From Pelagibius sp. Alg239-R121 (GTDB lineage Bacteria; Pseudomonadota; Alphaproteobacteria; Kiloniellales; Kiloniellaceae): a stretch of 64,000 bases of DNA. The position numbers and the translations under genes are program-made. Below, piece after piece: positions 1 through 7,435 of this stretch. Numbering within the stretch: the stretch's first letter is position 1; each line of letters begins with the position of its first letter. The notes under the pieces are model-generated. The model was given only the letters and a program-made list of their open reading frames with translations. It was not told where the DNA came from and did no database searches. The DNA lies in the NCBI RefSeq assembly GCF_947331435.1, contig NZ_CAMZOF010000008.1, positions 248,001 to 312,000 of the forward strand, read 5' to 3'.

Positions 1-378
1 ATACCTCTGCAGGAGCGCAAGTACGGTATTCACGTTGCTGCTTTGGCGGATAAGGGGCTCCTGAGTAACTCAAGCTTCGTTCTGGCGGTGCGTGCCGATT
101 TACCGGTCGAGACCCTGCGGCGGAGTTTTCCGAACCAGGCCAAGATCGGTTCTGTGGAACAGATCCGCGAACTGGTCAATGTTGCGCTGCCGGGTATTTC
201 TTTGCGTCCGCTGCCGGTTGCACCCAGGCAGATCCCTTATCATGCCGGCGTGACCTATTTCGAGTTGGATCAAAGCGGGCAATATTGGAAACAGCTCAAA
301 AATTCCGGCGGTATCGCCATCCATGTTTCGGGCGAGTTTCCACGGCTTGAAATGGAACTCTGGGCCATTAGGAATTAG
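1..378 (+). CDS. tssK: Type VI secretion baseplate protein TssK (3' part)
   Basis: The window opens inside this gene; the frame is open from base 1 and stops at 376-378, so only the last 125 codons are seen. The text matches the C-terminal domain of TssK (ImpJ/VasE), with the family's characteristic stretches ending in LPVAPRQIPYHAG, a YFELD segment and the terminal ELWAIRN. TssK links the T6SS baseplate to the TssJLM membrane complex; its C-terminal domain is the part that contacts the cytoplasmic domains of TssL and TssM, and those genes follow directly downstream. The first in-frame start-like codon here (TTG at 43) is internal, not a real start. The N-terminal two thirds lie upstream of the window. 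Confidence 0.93.
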   Translation: MPLQERKYGIHVAALADKGLLSNSSFVLAVRADLPVETLRRSFPNQAKIGSVEQIRELVNVALPGISLRPLPVAPRQIPYHAGVTYFELDQSGQYWKQLKNSGGIAIHVSGEFPRLEMELWAIRN

Positions 379-446
379 TGGCCCTGGTGGGTGAACGGAT
401 GAAGAAAAAAAGGGCATTGGAACAACGTGCCTGAGGGGTTTAAAGC

Positions 447-1832
447 ATGAGCGACGACGATCCCTTTGATGAGGACCGCACGGTTTTGCGACCGACACCG
501 GGCGGGCGCCGTCCGGGTGCAGGTCAAGCCGGAAGCGATTCCACACAGATGCCCGGTTCCGACAGGTCAACGGCGGATCGGGACAGGCCCGCATCGTCCC
601 GGCGTGCGACAGCAACGGTGGCGGCTGCGGATCTAAGTCAGGCGAGCTTTAATCCGTTGGTTGGGGCGGCGACCTCTCTTTTAGGACTCGCCATTCGCTT
701 GAAAAACTCAGGCCAGCTTAAGGATGTCGACAGCCTGCGCCGCCGGGTTATCGAAGAGGTCAAAGCTTTCGAACGACGGGCCAACGAGACTGGTTTGACG
801 CCACAGTCGGTTCGTGCCGGCCGCTACGCCCTATGTGCGACTCTCGACGACCTGGTCCTCAATACTCCTTGGGGCGCGGCCAGCGCCTGGGGGCAGCAAA
901 GTATGGTCGCTTTGTTCCACAATGAGACCTCAGGCGGAGAAAGATTTTACGACCTGCTCGAAAAACTGGAGCGTGATCCCGGCCGATATCCCGAAGTCCT
1001 TGAGCTGATGTATCTCTGCCTGTCCTTGGGTTTCGAGGGACAGTACCGGGTGATGACGCGCGGTTCCATCCGGCACGGTGAGGTTCGCGAGGGACTTTTC
1101 AGATTGATCCGGTCCCGGCGCGGTGATTTCGAACGCGATTTGTCCCCCCGTTGGCGCGGTGTCGATGCCGGCCACAAACCTTTGAGTTCCTATGTTCCGC
1201 TGTGGGTGATCGCGGTTGGCACGGCCGCGTTCGTTACTCTGATGTTCGTTCTCTTCAGTTACAGCCTGAATAACGATTCAGATGTCGTTGCTCTGGAGTT
1301 GCAGAATCTGCCCCCAAGCGGTCCGGTCACACTCGCGCGTGCGGATGCGCCCCCGCCGCCGCCGCCGCCCGAAATCAAGTCGGAGCTGTTGCCGCGGATT
1401 AAGGGGTTCCTTGAGGATGAAATCGCGCAGGGCTTGGTCGTGGTGAGCGAGGATGTGCAAGCCCTGACGATCCGCGTGCGCAACAAAGGGCTGTTTGGAT
1501 CGGGCAGTGCGGTGGTGCAGGACCGTTTTCAGCCAATTCTGGAACGTATAGGTACGGCCTTGAAGACAGAACCTGGGAAAATCATTGTTGCCGGACACAG
1601 CGACAACGTTCCAATTCGCACGGTCCGCTTCCCCTCCAACTGGCATCTATCACTGGCCCGCGCTTCATCAGTGGCAAAAATTTTGACCGGCTACCTCCAG
1701 GATCCCGGCCGTATGTCGGTGGATGGCCGCGCGGACAACGAACCGATCGCCTCGAACAAGACCGCCGAAGGACGCGCCGAAAACCGGCGGATTGAAATCA
1801 TCCTGATCAAGGAAGGAGCGGTGATACAATGA
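447..1832 (+). CDS. tssL: Type VI secretion protein TssL, long form with OmpA-like domain
   Basis: 461 aa inner-membrane component of the T6SS trans-envelope complex (IcmH/DotU family). Seen in order: a low-complexity, charged and Pro-rich N-terminal tail (about 1-60), the cytoplasmic DotU helical domain (about 65-235), one membrane helix (about 248-271), a Pro-rich linker with seven consecutive prolines near residue 304, and a C-terminal OmpA-like peptidoglycan-binding domain with GHSDN near 380, the SLARA helix and the NRRIEI end near 446. This makes it an extended TssL that could anchor the complex to the cell wall itself, consistent with no separate TagL being visible. It lies 68 bp after tssK and its TGA overlaps a small downstream ORF. 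The ATG start precedes a typical acidic MSDDDPF beginning. Confidence 0.93.
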   Translation: MSDDDPFDEDRTVLRPTPGGRRPGAGQAGSDSTQMPGSDRSTADRDRPASSRRATATVAAADLSQASFNPLVGAATSLLGLAIRLKNSGQLKDVDSLRRRVIEEVKAFERRANETGLTPQSVRAGRYALCATLDDLVLNTPWGAASAWGQQSMVALFHNETSGGERFYDLLEKLERDPGRYPEVLELMYLCLSLGFEGQYRVMTRGSIRHGEVREGLFRLIRSRRGDFERDLSPRWRGVDAGHKPLSSYVPLWVIAVGTAAFVTLMFVLFSYSLNNDSDVVALELQNLPPSGPVTLARADAPPPPPPPEIKSELLPRIKGFLEDEIAQGLVVVSEDVQALTIRVRNKGLFGSGSAVVQDRFQPILERIGTALKTEPGKIIVAGHSDNVPIRTVRFPSNWHLSLARASSVAKILTGYLQDPGRMSVDGRADNEPIASNKTAEGRAENRRIEIILIKEGAVIQ

Positions 1833-1960
1833 CACGGCGAACCCGCTCTATTCCAGTGACCAGAGATTTTGGCCTGAGGTCCCGCACTCTGCAGCTTCTG
1901 CGGGTTTGGCCCCATAGCACAAGCCTTTCAGCGAGAGAGGGGGGCCGACAGGATGTCTAA
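1829..1960 (+). CDS. Possible 43-codon bridging ORF between tssL and tssM
   Basis: An ATG at 1829 overlaps the tssL stop (ATGA arrangement) and the frame runs 43 codons to a TAA at 1958-1960, which overlaps the first codons of tssM (ATG at 1953). The peptide is Arg-rich (begins MTRRTRSIPV) and resembles nothing I know. The exact bridging of a 120-bp gap by one ORF would allow terminational reinitiation to couple tssL to tssM translation. It may equally be chance, because tssM has its own purine-rich Shine-Dalgarno (GAGAGAGGGGGG) just upstream. Confidence 0.2.
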   Translation: MTRRTRSIPVTRDFGLRSRTLQLLRVWPHSTSLSAREGGRQDV

Positions 1961-4900
1961 GCTTGTCGATATACTACGCTCACGCTGGTTCATTACCTTT
2001 ATCGGCGCGCTGCTGCTGTCTCTTCTGATCTGGTTCATCGGCCCCTTGGTGGCAATCGCGGACGTCAGGCCTCTGGAAAGCTCGATCGTGCGTTTGTTCA
2101 CGGTGGTTGTGATCTTCCTGATCTGGGGACTGGTCAATCTGATCGCGATGCTGAAGGCTAAAAAAGCCGATAAATCCCTGATGGAGGATCTGGCTGAGAG
2201 TGGCGGCGACGATGCCGGCAGCGAAGAACTCGTTGCGTCTGATCGTGAAGTCGCTGTCTTGAACGACCGCATGCAGGAGGCACTTGGCCTGCTTAAAACG
2301 ACGCGTCTTGGGAGCGGAAAAGGCGGTCGAAAATTCCTGTATCAGTTGCCCTGGTACATCATCATCGGACCGCCGGGCGCAGGCAAGACGACCGCGCTTG
2401 TAAACTCAGGACTGCGGTTTCCCTTGGCGGAAAAACTGGGCAAGGATTCGATCCAGGGCGTTGGCGGAACCCGGCACTGCGACTGGTGGTTCACCGATGA
2501 AGCGGTGCTCATCGATACTGCCGGGCGCTATACGACCCAGGACAGTCATCAAGCTGTGGACCGGGCCGCCTGGACCGGATTCCTGGATCTGCTGAAAAAG
2601 TACCGCGCACGTCAACCGATCAACGGAGCGATCGTAGCCATCAGCCTGTCCGACATGGCAACCCTGAGCGATACCGAGCGTTTCGCCCATGCTCATGCGG
2701 TAAAACAACGGTTGCGCGAACTGCACGACTATTTCGGCGTGCGCTTTCCGATCTACGTGTTTTTCACCAAGGCCGATCTGGTTGCTGGCTTTACCGAGTT
2801 TTTTGATGACCTCGGCCGTGAAGACCGTGATCAGGTTTGGGGCACGACCTTTAAGTTTGACGGCCTTGAGTCAGATGACGGGACGGTCGCACAGTTCGAG
2901 AACGAGTTTGACGCTTTGGTCGATCGTCTGAACGAGCGCTTGGTTGAACGCGTCCATCAGGAACCTGATATCCAGCGCCGCAGCCTGATCTACGGCTTCC
3001 CACAGCAGATTGCTTCGCTGAGACGGCCAATTCAGGAATTTCTCAACGAGATTTTCAAGCCGAGCCGATATGAAGACGTTCCAATGCTGCGCGGATTCTA
3101 TTTCACCAGTGGCACTCAGGACGGGACACCAATCGATCGGCTCATGGGGACCATGGCCCAGGCTTTCGGTATTGGTCGGCAGGCGCTATCTGCACACTCC
3201 GGTGGCGGCCGCAGCTATTTCCTGACCCGTTTGCTCAGCTCAGTGGTTTTTGCCGAAGCGGGGGCCGTCACGGCCAACAGGAAAGTCGAGCGCCGCCGCT
3301 TCTGGGTTCAAAATGCGGCCTATGCGATCGCGGCACTGGTTCTGTTGGGAGCCGGCGGAGCCTGGCTTACAAGCTTTACCGGCAATACCGGCAAGATTTC
3401 CGAGGTGGAAGAGAGTATTGCCGCCTACAACATTGCAACAACGGGCCTGTCGTTCGATGCAGTCGAAGACTCGGATCTCAAGCGTATCCTTCCTGCGCTC
3501 AACGAACTCCGCGGGATGCCGACCGGTTATGCCCAGCAGGACGACGATGTACCTCTGAGCATGACTCTGGGTTTGTACCAGGGAGAAAAGCTTGGAGCCC
3601 AAGCCCGCGCTGCCTACCGGCGGGGATTGAGTTCCTTGTTTCTGCCGCGCTTGCTCGTGCGTTTGGAAGGGCAGCTGCGCGACAACATTGGCCGTCCGGA
3701 CTTCCTGTACGAAGCTTTGAAAGTCTATCTGATGCTTGGGCGTCAGGGGCCGGTTGATGCGGATCTGGTGCGGCAGTGGCTGATATTGGATTGGAATGCG
3801 ATCTATCCGGGACAAGTGAACGAGTCGGTTCGCGGTCCTTTGGTTCTGCATCTCGAAGCACTGTTGGAAGAGCCTCTTAAGCAAATCCCTCTGGATGGCC
3901 CGCTCGTTCAACGTGTTCAACAGAGCCTGCGGGCATTTCCGCTATCTGAACGTGCTTATGCGGTGATTAAGCAAAGCCCTGAGTCGCGTAAGCTCTCTCC
4001 CTGGCGGGCGAGCGATCACATTGGCCCTGACGGAAACCGGGTCTTCGTGCGCCGGTCGGGTAAATCCCTGAACGAACCGATCCCGGGGCTCTACAGTTAC
4101 GACGGTTTTCATAGCGTTTTCCTGCCCCAGGTCACTGAAGTGGCAAAAGAAGTCGCGCAGGAGAGCTGGGTGTTGGGCCCGGAAGAAGAAGTCGGATTGA
4201 GTGGAGAGGCGATCGACCGGCTTAAGGGTGAGGTCATGCGTCGTTACTTTGACGACTATATGGCGTTCTGGGACGTGCTGATTGCGGATCTTGCCATTAT
4301 ACCTTTCCGTGACCTCAATCATTCCGTTGAGGTTCTCAATGTCGTATCGGCTCCCAATTCGTCGCCGATAAAGCTGTTGCTGGTTTCGGTTTCTCGGCAA
4401 ACGACCCTCAGTACACCGCCGCCATCCGCTGGCGGCGTGGCAGGCGCTGTGGCGGGAGCTGCGGACGCACTGGAGGATGCTGCGAAGAAACGCGCGGAAT
4501 CCAAATCTCAACGCCTTGCGGGTATCGTTGGGGCGGCGCAGGCAGGTGAGGGGGGCGAACTTCCGGGTGCGGTGGTCGACCGGCACTACGAGAGCCTGCA
4601 TACCCTGACCAGCGGCGAACCGGGCGCGCCGACGCAGCTCGATGGTGCAATTTCGCGACTCAACGATCTTTACACGCAACTAAATCAGCTTGCGATCTCC
4701 GGCAATCAAGGACAGGCGGCTCTTTCCGCTGCAACGGGTGCTGGTGGCGGCGCGGCTCAGATCGTTATCTCCACGGCGTCGCGCCTGCCTGAACCCTTGA
4801 AGGGCTGGATGTCGTCGCTCGCCAAGGGCAGTTCGAACGTCACGGTCGGCGGTGCGCGTTCGCAGATCGATGCTGCCTGGAAGTCCGAAGTCTTGCCCAC

Positions 4901-5564
4901 CTGCAGAGCGGCTTTGAACAACCGATATCCTGTCTTCAAGGACAGCGATGCCGAAATCGCACTGGAAGATTTCGGCCGTCTGTTTGCACCTGGCGGTAAG
5001 ATCGACGGCTTCTTCAAGACATACCTGCAGCCCTTTGTGGATACCTCCCGGATTCCCTGGAAGTGGCAGAAGGTGGATAACGTCAGCCTGGGAATTCCCA
5101 ACTCGGTTCTGGTTCAGTTCCAACGTGCTGCGGTTATTCGCGACAGTCTCTTCTTCGGTGGCGGGCAGATTCCAGGCGTTCAGTTTGAGATGATGCCTGT
5201 TGATCTGGATGCGCAGGCGACTCAGGTCGTCTTTGATCTGGACGGTCAGTCGATTTCCTATCGGCATGGACCTCAACGGCCCTTCCGTTTGAAGTGGCCA
5301 GGGCCAAGCGGGCCGAGCCAGGTCAGAGTCTCCTTCGCGCCACTGATTCCGGGGCAGCGCTCCAGTATTTCACGCGAGGGGCCTTGGTCCTGGTTTCGCA
5401 TGCTCGATCAGGCAGCCGTTCAACGCAGCGGGTTGGCTGACCGCTTCAACGTCACCTTTGAGGTCGGAAATCGTACCGTGACCTACGAATTACGCGCTAA
5501 CAGTGTCGTCAATCCCTTCACCTTGCCGGAGCTCGAACAGTTTCGGTGCCCGCCGTCTTTGTGA
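1953..5564 (+). CDS. tssM: Type VI secretion membrane subunit TssM (IcmF family)
   Basis: 1203 aa, within the usual TssM range. It forms, with TssL and an outer-membrane TssJ lipoprotein, the envelope-spanning channel of the T6SS. Visible: two N-terminal membrane helices (about 11-34 and 45-68), a cytoplasmic NTPase domain with an intact Walker A (GPPGAGKTT, about 140-148) and a DTAGRY element near 190, a third membrane helix after RRRFW (about 450-475), then the long periplasmic part containing the IcmF-related and C-terminal TssJ-contact domains. The start has a strong purine-rich ribosome site (GAGAGAGGGGGG). The intact Walker A indicates an NTP-binding version rather than the degenerate one found in some systems. 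tssJ is not in the window and is presumably upstream. Confidence 0.95.
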   Translation: MSKLVDILRSRWFITFIGALLLSLLIWFIGPLVAIADVRPLESSIVRLFTVVVIFLIWGLVNLIAMLKAKKADKSLMEDLAESGGDDAGSEELVASDREVAVLNDRMQEALGLLKTTRLGSGKGGRKFLYQLPWYIIIGPPGAGKTTALVNSGLRFPLAEKLGKDSIQGVGGTRHCDWWFTDEAVLIDTAGRYTTQDSHQAVDRAAWTGFLDLLKKYRARQPINGAIVAISLSDMATLSDTERFAHAHAVKQRLRELHDYFGVRFPIYVFFTKADLVAGFTEFFDDLGREDRDQVWGTTFKFDGLESDDGTVAQFENEFDALVDRLNERLVERVHQEPDIQRRSLIYGFPQQIASLRRPIQEFLNEIFKPSRYEDVPMLRGFYFTSGTQDGTPIDRLMGTMAQAFGIGRQALSAHSGGGRSYFLTRLLSSVVFAEAGAVTANRKVERRRFWVQNAAYAIAALVLLGAGGAWLTSFTGNTGKISEVEESIAAYNIATTGLSFDAVEDSDLKRILPALNELRGMPTGYAQQDDDVPLSMTLGLYQGEKLGAQARAAYRRGLSSLFLPRLLVRLEGQLRDNIGRPDFLYEALKVYLMLGRQGPVDADLVRQWLILDWNAIYPGQVNESVRGPLVLHLEALLEEPLKQIPLDGPLVQRVQQSLRAFPLSERAYAVIKQSPESRKLSPWRASDHIGPDGNRVFVRRSGKSLNEPIPGLYSYDGFHSVFLPQVTEVAKEVAQESWVLGPEEEVGLSGEAIDRLKGEVMRRYFDDYMAFWDVLIADLAIIPFRDLNHSVEVLNVVSAPNSSPIKLLLVSVSRQTTLSTPPPSAGGVAGAVAGAADALEDAAKKRAESKSQRLAGIVGAAQAGEGGELPGAVVDRHYESLHTLTSGEPGAPTQLDGAISRLNDLYTQLNQLAISGNQGQAALSAATGAGGGAAQIVISTASRLPEPLKGWMSSLAKGSSNVTVGGARSQIDAAWKSEVLPTCRAALNNRYPVFKDSDAEIALEDFGRLFAPGGKIDGFFKTYLQPFVDTSRIPWKWQKVDNVSLGIPNSVLVQFQRAAVIRDSLFFGGGQIPGVQFEMMPVDLDAQATQVVFDLDGQSISYRHGPQRPFRLKWPGPSGPSQVRVSFAPLIPGQRSSISREGPWSWFRMLDQAAVQRSGLADRFNVTFEVGNRTVTYELRANSVVNPFTLPELEQFRCPPSL

Positions 5565-5593
5565 TTGCGCTAGGCTATGATCAGAGAGGTGTT

Positions 5594-6388
5594 ATGAGCG
5601 ACGACAACGCGGTTACGCCGGACAACGGCGAGGTGCTTCGCCATCAGGATGAGGAACCCGGTTTTTACGGAAAATTGCCGTCGAAGGGCGACTTTGTGAC
5701 GCGCCGCCTTTCGCAAAAATTTGTCGAAGCCTGGGACACCTGGCTTCAGAACGGACTGCAAACCAGCCGTGACCGGCTGGGAGAAGACTGGCTTTCCATC
5801 TACATGACGAGCCCCATTTGGCGGTTTGCCCTTGCGAGGGGCGTCGGCGGACAGGACGTTATGACCGGCGTTTTAATGCCTTCCGTCGATCGGGTTGGGC
5901 GCTATTTTCCACTTACCTTGGCTGTGGCTGTGGAAGGATGCGAGAATGTCGCCGGCCTCCCGAAACACGGTGCCGGCTGGTATGCCGAAGCCGAAGATGC
6001 AGTTTTGGCGGCCCTGGATGACGATTCCGAATTCGAGGATGTCGATTCCCGCATCCAGGCATTGGGAGTGCCGGAATTTAATGAGGGTACCGCGCCTGAG
6101 ATGGAACAGGGAGCGGGTGAGTGCGGTCTACGTTTTGCAGTCGATCCCTCGGACGGTTTTGCACCCGATTATACCGGTCTTATCGGTCACTTCATTGGTC
6201 AGCTCTATCCGCGTTATTGTCTCTGGTGGACGGCGGGCTCTGAGAGGGTCGTGCCTTCCATGCTGGTCAGTTCCGGGTTGCCAAGTATGGGAGCATTTGT
6301 TGCGTTTTTGGATGGGCAGTGGCGCGACAGCGGATGGACCGGTGGGCAAAATGGTTTGGCCGATGACGGCCTGGATGGGATTATCTAG
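5594..6388 (+). CDS. tagF: Type VI secretion regulator TagF
   Basis: 264 aa from the chosen ATG at 5594, which has GAGAGG upstream; the frame is open further upstream into tssM (to 5546), but that stretch is not TagF-like. The N-terminal domain shows the family signature PGFYGKLPSKGDF (about residues 20-32) followed by WDTWLQ. TagF proteins act as post-translational repressors of T6SS firing, in Pseudomonas by sequestering the FHA protein Fha1; here the neighbouring pppA and ppkA supply the rest of the threonine phosphorylation pathway. No phosphatase domain is fused to it, unlike the TagF-PppA fusions known in some species. The stop codon overlaps the first base pairs of a palindromic repeat. 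Confidence 0.9.
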   Translation: MSDDNAVTPDNGEVLRHQDEEPGFYGKLPSKGDFVTRRLSQKFVEAWDTWLQNGLQTSRDRLGEDWLSIYMTSPIWRFALARGVGGQDVMTGVLMPSVDRVGRYFPLTLAVAVEGCENVAGLPKHGAGWYAEAEDAVLAALDDDSEFEDVDSRIQALGVPEFNEGTAPEMEQGAGECGLRFAVDPSDGFAPDYTGLIGHFIGQLYPRYCLWWTAGSERVVPSMLVSSGLPSMGAFVAFLDGQWRDSGWTGGQNGLADDGLDGII

Positions 6389-6526
6389 AGTGCGATTGTA
6401 CTCTGAACTATGGAGTTAGAGCCTAATTAGTTCATTTGACGCAGAATGAAACGATTAGGCTCTTCGTTAATGGGTAGAGGGCGATTCACGTCCTTGATTG
6501 CTTCGATCAAGAACGATCGCACTCTA
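6387..6526. repeat. Palindromic repeat element, copy 1 (tagF-pppA gap)
   Basis: Nested inverted repeats fill the gap between tagF and pppA. The outermost arms are AGAGTGCGAT (6387-6396) and ATCGCACTCT (6516-6525); inner arms are AGAGCCTAAT (6418-6427) and ATTAGGCTCT (6454-6463). The right third (about 6475-6526) is itself a hairpin built from TAGAG/CTCTA, GCGAT/ATCGC and CTTGAT/ATCAAG arms. A related sequence occurs at 60474-60545, so this looks like a REP-like dispersed intergenic element rather than a gene-specific site. It may also dampen read-through from tagF into pppA. Confidence 0.7.
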
Positions 6527-6535
6527 GGGGAAAGC

Positions 6536-7288
6536 ATGATGTTGTCCGAGCAGGTTTACCAATACGTCACCGGAACCTGTAGCCACGTAGGCAATGTTCG
6601 GCGCCTGAACGAAGACGCATTTCTGTCGCGCCCCGAAATCGGGCTGTGGGCCGTTGCAGACGGTATGGGCGGCCACGACGCTGGCGACTACGCCAGTAAA
6701 ATGATCGTCGAACGCCTTACGGCACTGCCGCCTCCTGAAAGCGCGCCCACCTTTCTTGCCGCAGTCAAAGAGAGCGTCATTTTAACGAACGAGCATCTTC
6801 GTGGGGAAGCCGAACGCCGTGGCGGGCAGGTGATTGGAAGTACGGTGGTGATCTTCCTCGCTTACGGGCGTTATTGTGCTTACCTCTGGGCTGGTGACAG
6901 TAGGATCTATCGCCTGAGGCGCCGTGAAATGACTCAGTTGACCCGGGACCATAGCTACGTACAGGAATTGGTCGACATGGGGCACCTTAGTCATGATGAA
7001 GCAGAGTCCCATCCGCAAGCCAACGTCATTACCCGTGCCGTTGGCGCCGAGGACGAACTTGCACTTGATGTCCGCCAGGAATTGCTGATCGAGGATGACG
7101 TGGTTCTATTGTGCAGCGATGGCTTGACCAAGGTTTTATCGGACGAGCAGTTGTTTGAGCGGCTCTCTCAGTTTCCGGTCGAGTCCGCCGCTGATGATTT
7201 GGTGGAACAGGCCGTGGCGAACGGTGCCAAGGATAACGTAACGGCGATTGTCATGAAGTGCACGGCCGACACCACACTCTCTCCCTGA
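6536..7288 (+). CDS. pppA: PP2C-type serine/threonine phosphatase PppA
   Basis: 250 aa from the ATG at 6536, which has AGGGGA six bases upstream. The frame is open back to 6446, but those 30 codons translate the palindromic repeat and should not be counted. All PP2C metal-site motifs are present: VADGMGGH, GSTVV, AGDSRIYR and LLCSDGL, followed by KDNVTAIV near the C terminus. It is soluble, about 250 aa, as usual for T6SS PppA. In Pseudomonas PppA removes the activating phosphate from the FHA protein and so switches the T6SS off, opposing PpkA, whose gene is next. Placement between tagF and ppkA makes that role very likely here. Confidence 0.92.
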   Translation: MMLSEQVYQYVTGTCSHVGNVRRLNEDAFLSRPEIGLWAVADGMGGHDAGDYASKMIVERLTALPPPESAPTFLAAVKESVILTNEHLRGEAERRGGQVIGSTVVIFLAYGRYCAYLWAGDSRIYRLRRREMTQLTRDHSYVQELVDMGHLSHDEAESHPQANVITRAVGAEDELALDVRQELLIEDDVVLLCSDGLTKVLSDEQLFERLSQFPVESAADDLVEQAVANGAKDNVTAIVMKCTADTTLSP

Positions 7289-7435
7289 ACTGCAAAATCT
7301 GCTATTGAGGAGAATTGGATGAGAGCCTGTTCGACTGACGGCTCATTAACCTTTATAAGCTAACAATAAGAGGCTTTTACGGTCTGTCTGATTAACCTGT
7401 CAGACCGATAGCGCCGGCAAGCCAGTGAGTTGAGT

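Noticed and set aside
3942-4679. 245-codon minus-strand frame
   Set aside because: Antisense within tssM; no ribosome site or domain.
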